The notes under the pieces are model-generated. The model ran no database searches, was not told the origin of the DNA, and was given only the letters and a program-made list of their open reading frames with translations. From a bacterium (GTDB lineage: Bacteria; T1Sed10-126): DNA of 50,116 nucleotides. A program made the translations under genes and the position numbers. Where the stretch lies: contig PWHN01000090.1 of assembly GCA_003554945.1 (NCBI GenBank), positions 1 through 50,116 of the forward strand. The letters run 5' to 3'. This document shows, piece by piece, positions 35,201 through 43,351 of the stretch. Each line of letters starts with the position of its first letter. The first letter of the stretch is position 1.

Positions 35201-36516
35201 TCGGCTATCAGGGGACTGGGTCCCGTAGTCTCACAATCAAGGGCAATAAATTCATCATCAAACGATACCTCACAACCGGCGCTGCCGTTACCGTTCAAAA
35301 CCAGCGGCCGCTTGTCGTTAACCAGATAGCCCTCCATGCCGTAGATTATTTTGACTCCATATTTTTCAGCAGCCGAAGCTGCATCGGGAAACGAATGAAC
35401 CACTCCATGATCGGATATGGCTACGGCCGGTTGATCCCAGAAAGCGACCCGTTCAATAAGCTCCTCAACGTCTGTCAGGGCGTCGAGCTGACTCATATTG
35501 GTGTGACAGTGCAATTCCGCCCGTTTCTCCGGCATTCTATCCTCGCGGATCATCGGAGCTATTTTATTAACGTCATTTACAAACATCAGGAAATCCTGGT
35601 TGTTGCGGTAGTTATCCTTCTGCACCCGGCCCCTAATTTTCAGCCAGCTATCTTCAAGGCCAAGAAGACTTTCCTTTTTATCATCCATGAAAATCATGAA
35701 AGTTAGCGAATCGGTGCCGTCGGAGATAATTCCTTTAACAAAATTTTTCTTTTCTTTAGCAGTGCGCACAAACTCCGCTTCGACGACCTGCCCCTGCACA
35801 GTGACCGAGTTCATTTCGCCATCAATTTCTTGAACTTCAATTTCTTCCGTTTTTATTTTACGGCCGCTAAGCACTGTCTCTTTTTCCTTTTGAGCGCGCA
35901 CCTGGCTGCGCTGGCGCTGCCTTTTTATTCGTTCCTTTTCCTGGTCCTCAATCCGCCGGGCGTCAGCCTCAATTTCGCCTTTAAAATCTCCCAGCACAAA
36001 ATCAACCGGCGGACAGTCACCCCAGCGTTCGCTTACCCATTTTTTTACATACTCGTCCACCTGCCGGTCCTGGCACACCTGTATCCAATTGGGATAGGCG
36101 AGCTCTATTTTCAGGTTATCGTCGTCCAAAGAGGGACGAGCATATTCCAGAGCCGAACGCAAAACCGGTGAAACTTCCAGTATGTTGCGCTTTAAGGCCT
36201 CCCAGTTTTCTGCCAGCCAACTGTCCAGAGCAGCCTCGTTTTCACCAGAGGGCAGTGTTAACACCCTCACTTCACGTAAACCGTCGACCTGGGCGTTGAA
36301 AATTTCTTTAAGGCAGTTATCCAGATCAGGCGGGGATGTAACACCATTAACAAAAAATCGGAACTCCCAGCAGTCGCTGGCAGCATCGATATATAAATTT
36401 ACTTCTGTGACCGCCTCGATAAACTTTTTGACCTCGGAAGAACAGTTGACTGATTCCTCCAGGTAGCGGTTTAATTTTTGTTTTTCCAGTTTCAACTCAT
36501 ACAATTGACTATTCAC
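32203..36516 (-). CDS. polC: DNA polymerase III alpha subunit, PolC type, altered exonuclease
   Basis: 1437 residues, full PolC architecture. N-terminal domains (1-225), OB fold (about 236-320), PHP start RAELHCHTNMSQLDAL (332-347), exonuclease insert (about 423-580), PHP remainder, then the polymerase with zinc finger CAGCNHAEFPEDCGD...CPECG, catalytic KVPDIDLNFSG and VKLDILGHDNPTQL, and HHPAAFYTSFLS. It is the main replicative polymerase of low-GC Firmicutes. In the exonuclease, Exo I DCETTG (Asp427, Glu429) is kept, but the Exo II Asp is Val511 (YEASFVRNF for HNASFDxxF) and the Exo III His is Phe560 (FDAVADVERT for HRAxxDxExT). Proofreading is therefore likely lost. GTG start overlaps proS by 8 nt. 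Confidence 0.95.
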   Translation of the reverse strand: MNSQLYELKLEKQKLNRYLEESVNCSSEVKKFIEAVTEVNLYIDAASDCWEFRFFVNGVTSPPDLDNCLKEIFNAQVDGLREVRVLTLPSGENEAALDSWLAENWEALKRNILEVSPVLRSALEYARPSLDDDNLKIELAYPNWIQVCQDRQVDEYVKKWVSERWGDCPPVDFVLGDFKGEIEADARRIEDQEKERIKRQRQRSQVRAQKEKETVLSGRKIKTEEIEVQEIDGEMNSVTVQGQVVEAEFVRTAKEKKNFVKGIISDGTDSLTFMIFMDDKKESLLGLEDSWLKIRGRVQKDNYRNNQDFLMFVNDVNKIAPMIREDRMPEKRAELHCHTNMSQLDALTDVEELIERVAFWDQPAVAISDHGVVHSFPDAASAAEKYGVKIIYGMEGYLVNDKRPLVLNGNGSAGCEVSFDDEFIALDCETTGPSPLIAEVFQIAAVRVKDGKVEERYETPVAVEQVPEKLLKKSSLTREELLEAPEPSEVAEELKNFIGDLPLVVYEASFVRNFLDRMGYCPPGPIVHLRRLVERIWSPGESGLNKVFASRFRDDVEHEFDAVADVERTLQILEELRPKLPSPATPASIKSMEKDSDHRDPFYHVLILARTQKGLENLYRLVSRSHVKHFYKQPRILRSELEEMREGLLIGSACEKGEIYQCLIQGEPDEQIKERIKFYDFIELQPVGNNRFMLEVGDDYESITSREDIRNLNRRLYRLGNEIGKPVVGTSDAHFLDPEDEKFRCVLQAGQEFSDADNQPPVYLRTTGEMIEEFDYLGEEEAIEVAVDNPRLVAGWCEELQPVPDDFYPPKVDGAREEFLQTTASRARDIYGEQLPEIVEKRLEKERQAILENKFENLYVVSSWLVKKSHRDGYLVGSRGSVGSSFAAYLMDITEVNPLPPHYRCAGCNHAEFPEDCGDIVGVDLPPQDCPECGEVMERDGYNIPFEVFCGFEGDKVPDIDLNFSGNYQEEMFKYVEEIFGKENIFRAGTITTVSDRTAAGFVGKYMEERNLWGKMAEKKRLMKGVRGIKQNTSQHPGGMIIVPEDHSIYEFTPINYPANDREADFLTTHFDYHAMEDQLVKLDILGHDNPTQLRHLEELTGINPVEIPLDDSATLELFTSLDSLGLDPEELGMEVGVLGVPEFGTTFVRDMVEETRPSTFADLIRISGLSHGEDVWLNNARRLVRKGNVDLTSVITCRDDIMNELIRHGLPESIAFQIMEDVRKGRGLTEDQTRKMKACGVPDWYIKSCHKIKYLFPKAHAAAYVTMAFRIAYYKVHHPAAFYTSFLSLKADYVDAAHITSLAKVEDRLDELEAIIEHKKSQNQTTSRDSGELSALEVLREGYLRGVQVKPPRLTASEGLRFSLEGENTIRAPYVSIPGLGGTVAEGIAREIKNKNFSSVEDVTNRTQINTTVAENARSLGFFEGLPETENISLFA

Positions 36517-38245
36517 CTTGAGCTTTCAGCTCCTTCAAACGGTCAACAATATCTTCCAGGGGCACCTCTTCAGTCTCGCCGGTACTCCTTATCAGAAGCT
36601 CAACCTCGTCGTTTTCAAGCGAGCGCCCCAATGTCAGCCGGTAGGGAATACCTATCAATTCAGAGTCATTAAACTTGACTCCGGCGCTAACATCACGATC
36701 GTCAACGAGGACTTCGTAACCAAGATTTGAGAATTTTTCCGCAAGACGTTCGGATACTTCTCGCTGCCGCTCATCCTGCCAGCTTATTGGTAGGATATAA
36801 AGGTCAAAGGGAGCGATCGATTGGGGCCAGATTATTCCCTGCTCGTCGTGTGACTGTTCGATAGCAGCGGCTATTATGCGACTGGTTCCAATCCCGTAAC
36901 AGCCCATAATCATCGGCTGGCTGCTGCCAGTGGCCGTCGTGATTTCTGCTTTTAGCGCACTGCTATATTTGTCGCCCAGATAAAATATGTGACCGACTTC
37001 AATACCACGCTGCTCCTCTAACTGCCCTGATTCACAATGAGGGCAGCCTTCACCTGGCTTTGAAAGTCGAACCTGGCACCAACGGTCTATTTCCAGATCA
37101 CGCTCGACTTTTACCCCTCGGTAATGATAGCCGTCACGATTGGCGCCGGTATAAAGGTTATAGCGCTCCTTGAGCGCCAGGTCGGCCCATACTTGCACCT
37201 CGTTCGAGGCTTCCGACAGATTCACCGCGCCCAGACTGCCGGGATGAGCACCAAAAGCATCATAAATTTCACCGGGGCTCATCCCCTCAATTTCAACCCC
37301 GGACTCCTCAGCTATTTTAGTCTCGTTAAGGTCATAATCGCCGGGCAAAAGAAAAGCGGTCGGGCGGCCATCAATCATATAGACCATTGTCTTAACCTGA
37401 CGCTCCGGACTTGCTTCAGGGTCAATCTCCAGCAGGTCCTCAATTGTTTCAACGCCGGGAGTGGGAAATTCTTCCAGTTCTTTCACATCTTCCCCCGCCT
37501 CGGGATGCGACTCACTCACCAGACCGGAAGCTTTCTCACGGTTGGCGGCATAATCACAATCTGTGCAGCTCAAAACAGCATCTTCGCCGGTTTCAGCGAG
37601 GACCATAAACTCGTGTGACAAACTGCCGCCAATCGCCCCAGTGGCTGCTTCGACCTGTCTGTAGTTGAATCCTATGCGGTCAAATATACGCCGGTAGGCG
37701 GTCTCCATTTTTCGATAAGTTTCCCGAGCTTCGTCCTCGTCCGCGTGAAAACTATAGGCGTCTTTCATTTCAAACTCCCGGCTGCGCATCACACCAAAGC
37801 GGGGACGAATTTCGTCTCTAAATTTAGTTGCAATCTGATAAAAAATCAGTGGACAGTCGCGGTAGGAGTCAACCTCGTCGGCTATCAGATCTGTAATTAC
37901 CTCTTCGTGTGTGGGACCAAGGCCATATTCGGCATCCTTGCGGTCCTTGAAACGCATCATTTCCGGACCGTAGACCGACCAGCGGCCTGTTTGTTCCCAG
38001 AGTGAGCGGGGCTGCATAATCGGAAGCCGAACTTCCATACCACCGGCTCTATTCATCTCCTCGCGGACGATGTTGTTGACCCTGGCCTGAACTCGAAGCC
38101 CCAGGGGCAACATGCTATAAACTCCACTGCTCAACTTTCTTATCATGCCGGCTCGGACCATTAAACGATGGCTGCTAACCTCAGCGTCAGCGGGATCTTC
38201 TTTTCGGGTCGGCAGGTAGTAGTTGGAAAGATAAACTTCAGACAT
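36509..38245 (-). CDS. proS: Prolyl-tRNA synthetase, bacterial type with editing insertion
   Basis: 578 residues. Class II motifs: motif 1 region REEMNRAGGMEVRLPIMQPRSLWEQTGRW, motif 2 FYQIATKFRDEIRPRFGVMRSREFEMKDAYSFH, motif 3 GCYGIGTSRIIAAAIEQ. Between motifs 2 and 3 the INS editing domain is present (about 225-400, with AVNLSEASNEVQVWAD), marking the bacterial-type enzyme that also clears misacylated Ala-tRNA. The anticodon-binding domain is at the C-terminus. AAGGAG lies 9 nt before ATG 38245; an upstream TTG at 38254 lies by that site. No T-box leader is seen upstream; the region is repeat DNA. Confidence 0.96.
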   Translation of the reverse strand: MSEVYLSNYYLPTRKEDPADAEVSSHRLMVRAGMIRKLSSGVYSMLPLGLRVQARVNNIVREEMNRAGGMEVRLPIMQPRSLWEQTGRWSVYGPEMMRFKDRKDAEYGLGPTHEEVITDLIADEVDSYRDCPLIFYQIATKFRDEIRPRFGVMRSREFEMKDAYSFHADEDEARETYRKMETAYRRIFDRIGFNYRQVEAATGAIGGSLSHEFMVLAETGEDAVLSCTDCDYAANREKASGLVSESHPEAGEDVKELEEFPTPGVETIEDLLEIDPEASPERQVKTMVYMIDGRPTAFLLPGDYDLNETKIAEESGVEIEGMSPGEIYDAFGAHPGSLGAVNLSEASNEVQVWADLALKERYNLYTGANRDGYHYRGVKVERDLEIDRWCQVRLSKPGEGCPHCESGQLEEQRGIEVGHIFYLGDKYSSALKAEITTATGSSQPMIMGCYGIGTSRIIAAAIEQSHDEQGIIWPQSIAPFDLYILPISWQDERQREVSERLAEKFSNLGYEVLVDDRDVSAGVKFNDSELIGIPYRLTLGRSLENDEVELLIRSTGETEEVPLEDIVDRLKELKAQGE

Positions 38246-38905
38246 AAGCTGCAACTCCTTCTAAAAATCAATAAAGCTCGGTTTACAAATAAAAGTAACT
38301 GTTTAGCGGCTACTATCAAATGCCGTTTAGTTCGTCATTTCGGACAAGCGACCGGCGGGGAGCGTGACCCGGAATAAACTAGCTTAAAGCTCAAAGCCAA
38401 AAGCTGAAAGCTAATTCAAATTAATTAAGTTCGCATAATCTTATTCATGTTCTTTAACTTACTTTTGGTTTTGATATTGATCTTGATTGTCCGCTCGTCA
38501 TTCCGGCCTCCGAGCCGGAATCCATCTTGAATTTCAGGGGTTATCGTTCAAGACTTAAAAACCTGTTGCGCGTTGCGAGTTACGAGTTACGGGTCAGAAC
38601 CTATAACTGGAAACTTTAAACTACAAACTGGAAACTAGGAACTTAAAATGGATTGCGGATCGTAGTCCGCAATGACGACCGTTGAGTCAAACCCTGGGAC
38701 GTCATACGTTCCCACAATATCGCCGGGACGCTAAGCAGTTATCAGATTTTGAAAAATAATTGGGGACAACCCCCGCGGGACAGACTATAAAATCGTTTGT
38801 CCACCGAGTAAATTATACGCTTTTGCTGACTGGGGGAAAGATATTTTTTTTTGCCCACATACATGGGCTTTTTTTAATGCTATTAAATTTGTTAGAAAAA
38901 GGGGT
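38246..38905. repeat. Composite repeat spacer between ispG and proS, inverted copy
   Basis: Reading the plus strand: inverse of the AAACGGCATTTGACAG tail (38296-38340, 43 of 45 bases matching the inverted copy at 32161-32205), a decayed palindrome, AGCTCAAAGCCAAAAGCTGA and ATAATCTTATTCATGTTC modules (38390-38455), palindromic unit (38496-38524), GACTTAAAAACCTGTTG and AGTTACGAGTTACGGGTC modules, AACTGGAAACTTTAAACTAC runs, a variant palindrome (38650-38677), the ACGTATGACGT repeat (38688-38713) and ATATCGCCGGGACGCT. No protein gene is supported. Confidence 0.8.
38853..38875 (+). terminator. Plus-strand intrinsic terminator without an obvious gene
   Basis: GCCCA-CATACA-TGGGC (38853-38868) is followed by seven T's (38869-38875) and preceded by a T-run. 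It works only on the plus strand, since on the minus strand A's follow the hairpin. No plus-strand gene lies upstream. Confidence 0.55.
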
Positions 38906-39982
38906 TCAAAAATCCATTTTTTCAATTTCCTGCAACAAAGCTTCGACCATCCGAGACTCGTCAATTCGTTTTAAAACTTTCCCGTCCCGAAACAACAACC
39001 CCTCACCGTCACCACCGGCTATCCCCACGTCGGCTTCTCTGGCCTCGCCGGGGCCGTTAACCACACAGCCCATTATTGCGACCCGAATTGGCCGCTCAGA
39101 CCCGGCGAGCCGCTCCTTTACTTCGGCAACCACGGCTTCAAGGTCATAACTGAGACGACCACAGGTCGGGCAGGTAATAATTTCCGGCCGGGTTCGGCGG
39201 CGGCCGCTCGCCTGTAATATCTCATAAGCAACCTCAATTTCCCGGACCGGATCGCCGGTTAAGGAGACCCGAATGGTATCTCCTATTCCATCGACAAGAA
39301 GTCCTCCCAGTCCAACCGCGGTTTTGATCGCCCCTTCAGGGAAGCTTCCCGCTTCCGTAACCCCCAGGTGCAGCGGACAGTCGCTCTGCTGAGAAAATAG
39401 TCGATTGGCGGCGACAACGGTGGAAACCTGACTTGACTTCAAAGAGACAACCGTGTCGTGGTAATCCAGCCGGCGGCAAAAATCAACATAGTTTAAAGCA
39501 CTTTCTACCAGAGCCCGGGCCGAGGGACCTCCATATTTTTCTCTTATTTTAGGCGACAGTGAACCAGCGTTAACGCCAATTCTCATCGCCACTCCTTCCC
39601 GAATGCAGGCCTCCACCACTTTTCTGACCGCCTCCTCGCCACCAATATTACCGGGATTTATGCGAATCTTATCAACACCGGCATCCACGGCCAGCAGCGC
39701 CAAATCGGACTGAAAATGAACGTCCGCCACAAGTGGTATCTCTATTTCGGCTTTTATTTCCTCCAGACAATTCGCTGCTTCCCGGTCCGGAACAGCGACA
39801 CGAACGAGCTCACAGCCGCTCTCCTGAAGCTCTTTAATTTGAGCTACGGTTGCCGAAACATTTTGAGTGGGAGTGTTGGTCATTGATTGCACAACGACGG
39901 GATTTTCAGCCCCAATAGTCAGGTTCCCGACCTGGACTGGCCGGGTCGGTTTTCGGGGCGCTAAGTCTGACAATTTTTTCAC
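38906..39982 (-). CDS. ispG: 4-hydroxy-3-methylbut-2-enyl diphosphate synthase (flavodoxin/ferredoxin)
   Basis: 358 residues, the short bacterial form. Motifs: PVVVQSMTNTPTQNVSATVAQI, LVADVHFQSDLALLAVDAGVDKIRINPGNIG, MRIGVNAGSL, LHLGVTEAG. The 4Fe-4S ligands are in CPTCGR and MGCVVNGPGE with the following acidic residue. It converts MEcPP to HMBPP in the MEP pathway; dxr lies two genes upstream. Its ATG overlaps the rseP stop by 4 nt. Confidence 0.96.
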   Translation of the reverse strand: MKKLSDLAPRKPTRPVQVGNLTIGAENPVVVQSMTNTPTQNVSATVAQIKELQESGCELVRVAVPDREAANCLEEIKAEIEIPLVADVHFQSDLALLAVDAGVDKIRINPGNIGGEEAVRKVVEACIREGVAMRIGVNAGSLSPKIREKYGGPSARALVESALNYVDFCRRLDYHDTVVSLKSSQVSTVVAANRLFSQQSDCPLHLGVTEAGSFPEGAIKTAVGLGGLLVDGIGDTIRVSLTGDPVREIEVAYEILQASGRRRTRPEIITCPTCGRLSYDLEAVVAEVKERLAGSERPIRVAIMGCVVNGPGEAREADVGIAGGDGEGLLFRDGKVLKRIDESRMVEALLQEIEKMDF

Positions 39983-41322
39983 CCGAAGATAAGCGCTGAA
40001 AGATAAGAGAAGAAACGAGTTATAAATTCGATACGTGCGATGTCAAAAAAGGTTACAACTATCAATAAAGTAAGCAATAACGCCAGACCAATTTGATTGG
40101 CCAGATCAAACGCCCAGGCCGGCAATTTATAGCCAACCAGCTCCGGCAGTGACAGGAAGATATGACCGCCGTCAAGAACAGGCACAGGCAATATATTAAT
40201 TACACCGAGGTTTATGGAAAGAAAGGCGGTAAAATTTATCAAGGGCCAGAAGCCAATCGTGGCAATATGACCGGTGACACCAATTATGCCCACCGGACCG
40301 GCCAGACCGTCGGGTGAGACTCGCCGCGTGATTAGTCCCCAGATCCCACGAAACAACAGTTGAACAGCATTTTTAGTCTCACTGGCGGCAAAACTTAGCG
40401 ATTCAAAAAAACCATAAGTAACATGGGGAACAGGCGGTTCCCACTGAAGCTTGCGGGCCCAGGCTGAAAAATCTTCGTCCGCCTCAGGCACCGTCAACTC
40501 CCTGGTCAGGCGTTCTCCATCACGCTCAATTACTACCTCCAATTGCCCGCGGTTTTGAGTTAACAGGTGGGAGAGCTGCTGGAATGACTTCACTTCCGCT
40601 CCGGCTATTTTTACAAACCGGTCCCCCTCCTCAAAATTTTTATCCCGCAGAATGCTTCCCTTGCCAAGCTTCTCTATTTCCGGCGCCAGATAAGGCGAAA
40701 TACCTACCACGTGAGTGGGCTCAAATATACTTCTATCTTCGAGCCGGTGCGGTTCCATCACAATCACTTTTTCTTCACCGTCTCGCCTTATTAAAAAACG
40801 CCGTTCCTCGTCGCCCAACAGACTATTGTGAACATTTATATCCTGGAACCGTTTGATCGGTCTTTCGTTAAGACTCAACACTTCGTCACCAATCTGCAGT
40901 TTCCCGTAAGCAGGCATTTCCTCGTTTATATAACCTATCTGTGGCGGCAAAATCTCCTCGCCCTGGATCATACCGTAAGGAACATAGAGCAGAAAACCAA
41001 GTAATATGTTACAGAGTACACCGGCAACCAGCACGGACATACGCCGCAGCACCGGCTGATTGGAAAAAGCGCGGGGGTTGTCCGTATCCGCAGTTATATC
41101 CTCGCCGGCGAGTTTTACATAGCCTCCCAAGGGAATTATACAAATTCGGTATTCAGTCTCACCGGGAGCATAAGAAAACAAGGCCGGGCCCATGCCCAGA
41201 GCAAACGCCTCCACCTCAACTCCGTTAAGCCGGGCAAGCAGAAAATGCCCACCCTCGTGAACAAAAACGACAAGTCCAAATACAAATATAAAACCAAGCG
41301 CTGCGATTAAATAATAAAGCAT
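39979..41322 (-). CDS. rseP: RseP-family site-2 intramembrane zinc protease
   Basis: 447 residues. FVHEGGHFLLARLNGV near the N-terminus is the HExxH zinc motif in the first membrane segment; NILPVPVLDGGHIFL near the C-terminus carries the third ligand Asp. Between them two PDZ domains can be read (about 120-200 and 205-290), as in proteobacterial RseP rather than the one-PDZ form of many Firmicutes, which fits a periplasm-facing role. It cuts membrane-bound anti-sigma factors or remnant signal peptides. It lies between dxr and ispG, the usual Firmicute position. Confidence 0.95.
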   Translation of the reverse strand: MLYYLIAALGFIFVFGLVVFVHEGGHFLLARLNGVEVEAFALGMGPALFSYAPGETEYRICIIPLGGYVKLAGEDITADTDNPRAFSNQPVLRRMSVLVAGVLCNILLGFLLYVPYGMIQGEEILPPQIGYINEEMPAYGKLQIGDEVLSLNERPIKRFQDINVHNSLLGDEERRFLIRRDGEEKVIVMEPHRLEDRSIFEPTHVVGISPYLAPEIEKLGKGSILRDKNFEEGDRFVKIAGAEVKSFQQLSHLLTQNRGQLEVVIERDGERLTRELTVPEADEDFSAWARKLQWEPPVPHVTYGFFESLSFAASETKNAVQLLFRGIWGLITRRVSPDGLAGPVGIIGVTGHIATIGFWPLINFTAFLSINLGVINILPVPVLDGGHIFLSLPELVGYKLPAWAFDLANQIGLALLLTLLIVVTFFDIARIEFITRFFSYLSALIFG

Positions 41323-41351
41323 GTTTGAATCTTCCTTAGATTGTTTTAAGG

Positions 41352-41417
41352 GGCTCTATTGAAATCCTTGCTGAAGCCGGGCTACTCTAAGATATTACAA
41401 AGGATTTCAATAGAGCC
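41352..41417. mobile_element. 66-bp MITE-like element with perfect 18-bp terminal inverted repeats
   Basis: GGCTCTATTGAAATCCTT (41352-41369) and its exact inverse (41400-41417) enclose 30 bp containing GCCGGGCTACTCTAAGAT. It sits between dxr and rseP. The same 18-bp terminus and a related GCCTGGGCTACTCAAAGGT occur at the window end (49996 onward). It could also fold as a strong RNA hairpin between the two genes. Confidence 0.8.
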
Positions 41418-41450
41418 GCCGGGATTGAAAATTTTTACGATTTATTAATG

Positions 41451-42584
41451 TCAGATATTTTTTAACATTCCATTGGCCTGCTCACGGGCCTCCCGATCAA
41501 CGGCCAGGACAGTCTCCAGGTCCGTCAGCGAAACAGGCTCGTGCGCTTCCATACATCGCTCGACAACTCGCGGAATATCCAGAAATGATATTGCCCCGTT
41601 TATAAAACCATCAACCGTCACTTCGTTGGCGGCGTTTAAAACGGCCGGATAACTATCTCCCGCTTCTAACGCATCGCAGGCGAGCCTGTAAGCAGAAAAT
41701 TTCTCGCTATCAATTGGTTCAAACTCCCAGGAAAATCCTTCCGTAAAATCTATCGGTTCGATAACGGCCGCGCGACGGCGCGGATAAAAGAGAGCGTATT
41801 GTATGGGGAGTTTCATGTCGGGCACCGAGCATTGCGCTAAAATAGAATTGTCCACAAATTCGACCAGCCCGTGCACTGTCGACTGCGGATGAACAAAAGC
41901 GTCTACCTGCTCCGGTAATAGGTTAAAAAGGTGACAGGCTTCGATCACTTCCAGGCCTTTATTCATCATTGTCGCCGAGTCAATTGTAATCTTACTTCCC
42001 ATCTCCCAGTTAGGGTGATCAAAAGCAGCTTCCGGTTTCACCTGCTGCAGCTCCGACAGCGGCGTGCGAAGAAAAGGACCACCGGAGGCAGTGATTATCA
42101 ATCTTGATATTTCTTCATAGTTTTCACCCTGCAGGGCCTGAAACAGGGCGCTGTGCTCGCTATCCACGGGGAGCAGACGGGCGGCGGAGTCTTGTTCAAT
42201 ATTTTTTATCAAAGAGCCCGCGGCCGCCAGCACCTCTTTGTTAGCCAGCGCCACATTAACGTCCTCTTTCAATGCCGAGATACAGGGCTGCAGACCGGCC
42301 GTTCCCACAACAGCTAGCACCAGCATATCCAGGTCAAGCTCCAGAACGTCAGTTAGCACCCGGGGACCATACTGCCAGTCAGAATCTCCTTGTCCTCGCA
42401 GTTTTTCCGAAGTTACACCGACCAGTTCCGGCGAAAACTCATCCGCCTGCGCCTTAACCTGTTCAAGTGAAGAGTGGGTGGTCAGGGCTACAACGTCAAA
42501 CTCGTCGGGGAAATTCCGCAAAACCTCCAGCGTCTGAGTTCCAATTGAGCCGGTTGACCCCAGCACAGCCAGGCGACGACTCAT
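41451..42584 (-). CDS. dxr: 1-deoxy-D-xylulose 5-phosphate reductoisomerase
   Basis: 377 residues. NADPH-binding LAVLGSTGSIGTQTLEVL at the N-terminus, LANKEVLAAAGSLI, VDSEHSALFQALQG (metal-binding Asp and Glu), ITASGGPFLRTPLSEL with the substrate loop, HPNWEMGSKITIDSATMMNKGLEVIEA (metal and substrate binding) and VHPQSTVHGLVEF. First committed step of the MEP isoprenoid pathway, making MEP from DXP. ATGA overlap with cdsA upstream. Confidence 0.96.
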   Translation of the reverse strand: MSRRLAVLGSTGSIGTQTLEVLRNFPDEFDVVALTTHSSLEQVKAQADEFSPELVGVTSEKLRGQGDSDWQYGPRVLTDVLELDLDMLVLAVVGTAGLQPCISALKEDVNVALANKEVLAAAGSLIKNIEQDSAARLLPVDSEHSALFQALQGENYEEISRLIITASGGPFLRTPLSELQQVKPEAAFDHPNWEMGSKITIDSATMMNKGLEVIEACHLFNLLPEQVDAFVHPQSTVHGLVEFVDNSILAQCSVPDMKLPIQYALFYPRRRAAVIEPIDFTEGFSWEFEPIDSEKFSAYRLACDALEAGDSYPAVLNAANEVTVDGFINGAISFLDIPRVVERCMEAHEPVSLTDLETVLAVDREAREQANGMLKNI

Positions 42585-43351
42585 AGCGAAAGAGCCTCAA
42601 GCAGTTGAATTACAACGTAGAAACAGACGGTGTTCATTAGCAGGGCATCGACTCGATCTAACACTCCGCCGTGACCAGGCAGATAATTGGCCAGATCGTC
42701 AAGTCCGCGCTGGCGTTTCAAACCTGAGATCATAAGATCTCCGACGGGTCCGACAACGCCAAGCAAAAATCCAACTCCAACGCCCCAGTATAAATCGAGC
42801 GGCCAGAGCCTGTAGTAGGAAAAGAGGAAAGATACAGCAACAGTAGCCAGAAGACCGCCAAAAAAGCCCGCCCAGGATTTGTTTGGGCTTATTGGGCCGG
42901 AAAAATTTTTACCCATACGCAGGGTCAGACCACAATAATAGGCACAACTATCCTGGAAAATTGTTGCCAGTAAAAGACCGAACACGGTAACAAACTCGTA
43001 TTCAAGCCGTAACCGGAAAAGAAAAGCTACGGGTAGAGCCAGCCAGATAATTCCGGCCGCTACCGCCAGGGGATTGCCGGCCAGCTTCACGTCTGCTTTA
43101 ACAAGCATTGGAACGGCAGCAAGCAGGGGCATGAGAGGCAGCAAGAAATAAAATTCTAGCGCCGCAAAAAGGGCTGCAGGTAGTAACAAAAGTGCCAGGA
43201 CAAGTGGGGTGCTGCCGGTCAATCTCCCCCAGTCTACCACCGCAAGGGCGAGCGCGACAATTAAAAATAACAACCAGGACAAAGAATGATACCAGAGTGA
43301 CAGAAAGGCGATCGCTCCCACAGCCAGCCCGCTAAACAGACGCTTAATCAC
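42581..43351 (-). CDS. cdsA: Phosphatidate cytidylyltransferase
   Basis: 256 residues from a GTG at 43351, which overlaps uppS by 8 nt; upstream codons in the same frame would run deep into uppS. Seven to eight membrane segments. The family signature is at the C-terminus: SPNKSWAGFFGG and the long KRQRGLDDLANYLPGHGG followed by VLDRVDALL (S-x-x-K...D-x-LPGHGG-DRxD). It makes CDP-diacylglycerol, the branch point of phospholipid synthesis. Start choice is moderately sure. Confidence 0.93.
   Translation of the reverse strand: MIKRLFSGLAVGAIAFLSLWYHSLSWLLFLIVALALAVVDWGRLTGSTPLVLALLLLPAALFAALEFYFLLPLMPLLAAVPMLVKADVKLAGNPLAVAAGIIWLALPVAFLFRLRLEYEFVTVFGLLLATIFQDSCAYYCGLTLRMGKNFSGPISPNKSWAGFFGGLLATVAVSFLFSYYRLWPLDLYWGVGVGFLLGVVGPVGDLMISGLKRQRGLDDLANYLPGHGGVLDRVDALLMNTVCFYVVIQLLEALSL

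Noticed and set aside
38246-38400. T-box leader for proS
   Set aside because: No T-box sequence (TGGNACCGCG-like) or specifier stem; the region is repeat DNA with only a ribosome site near the gene.
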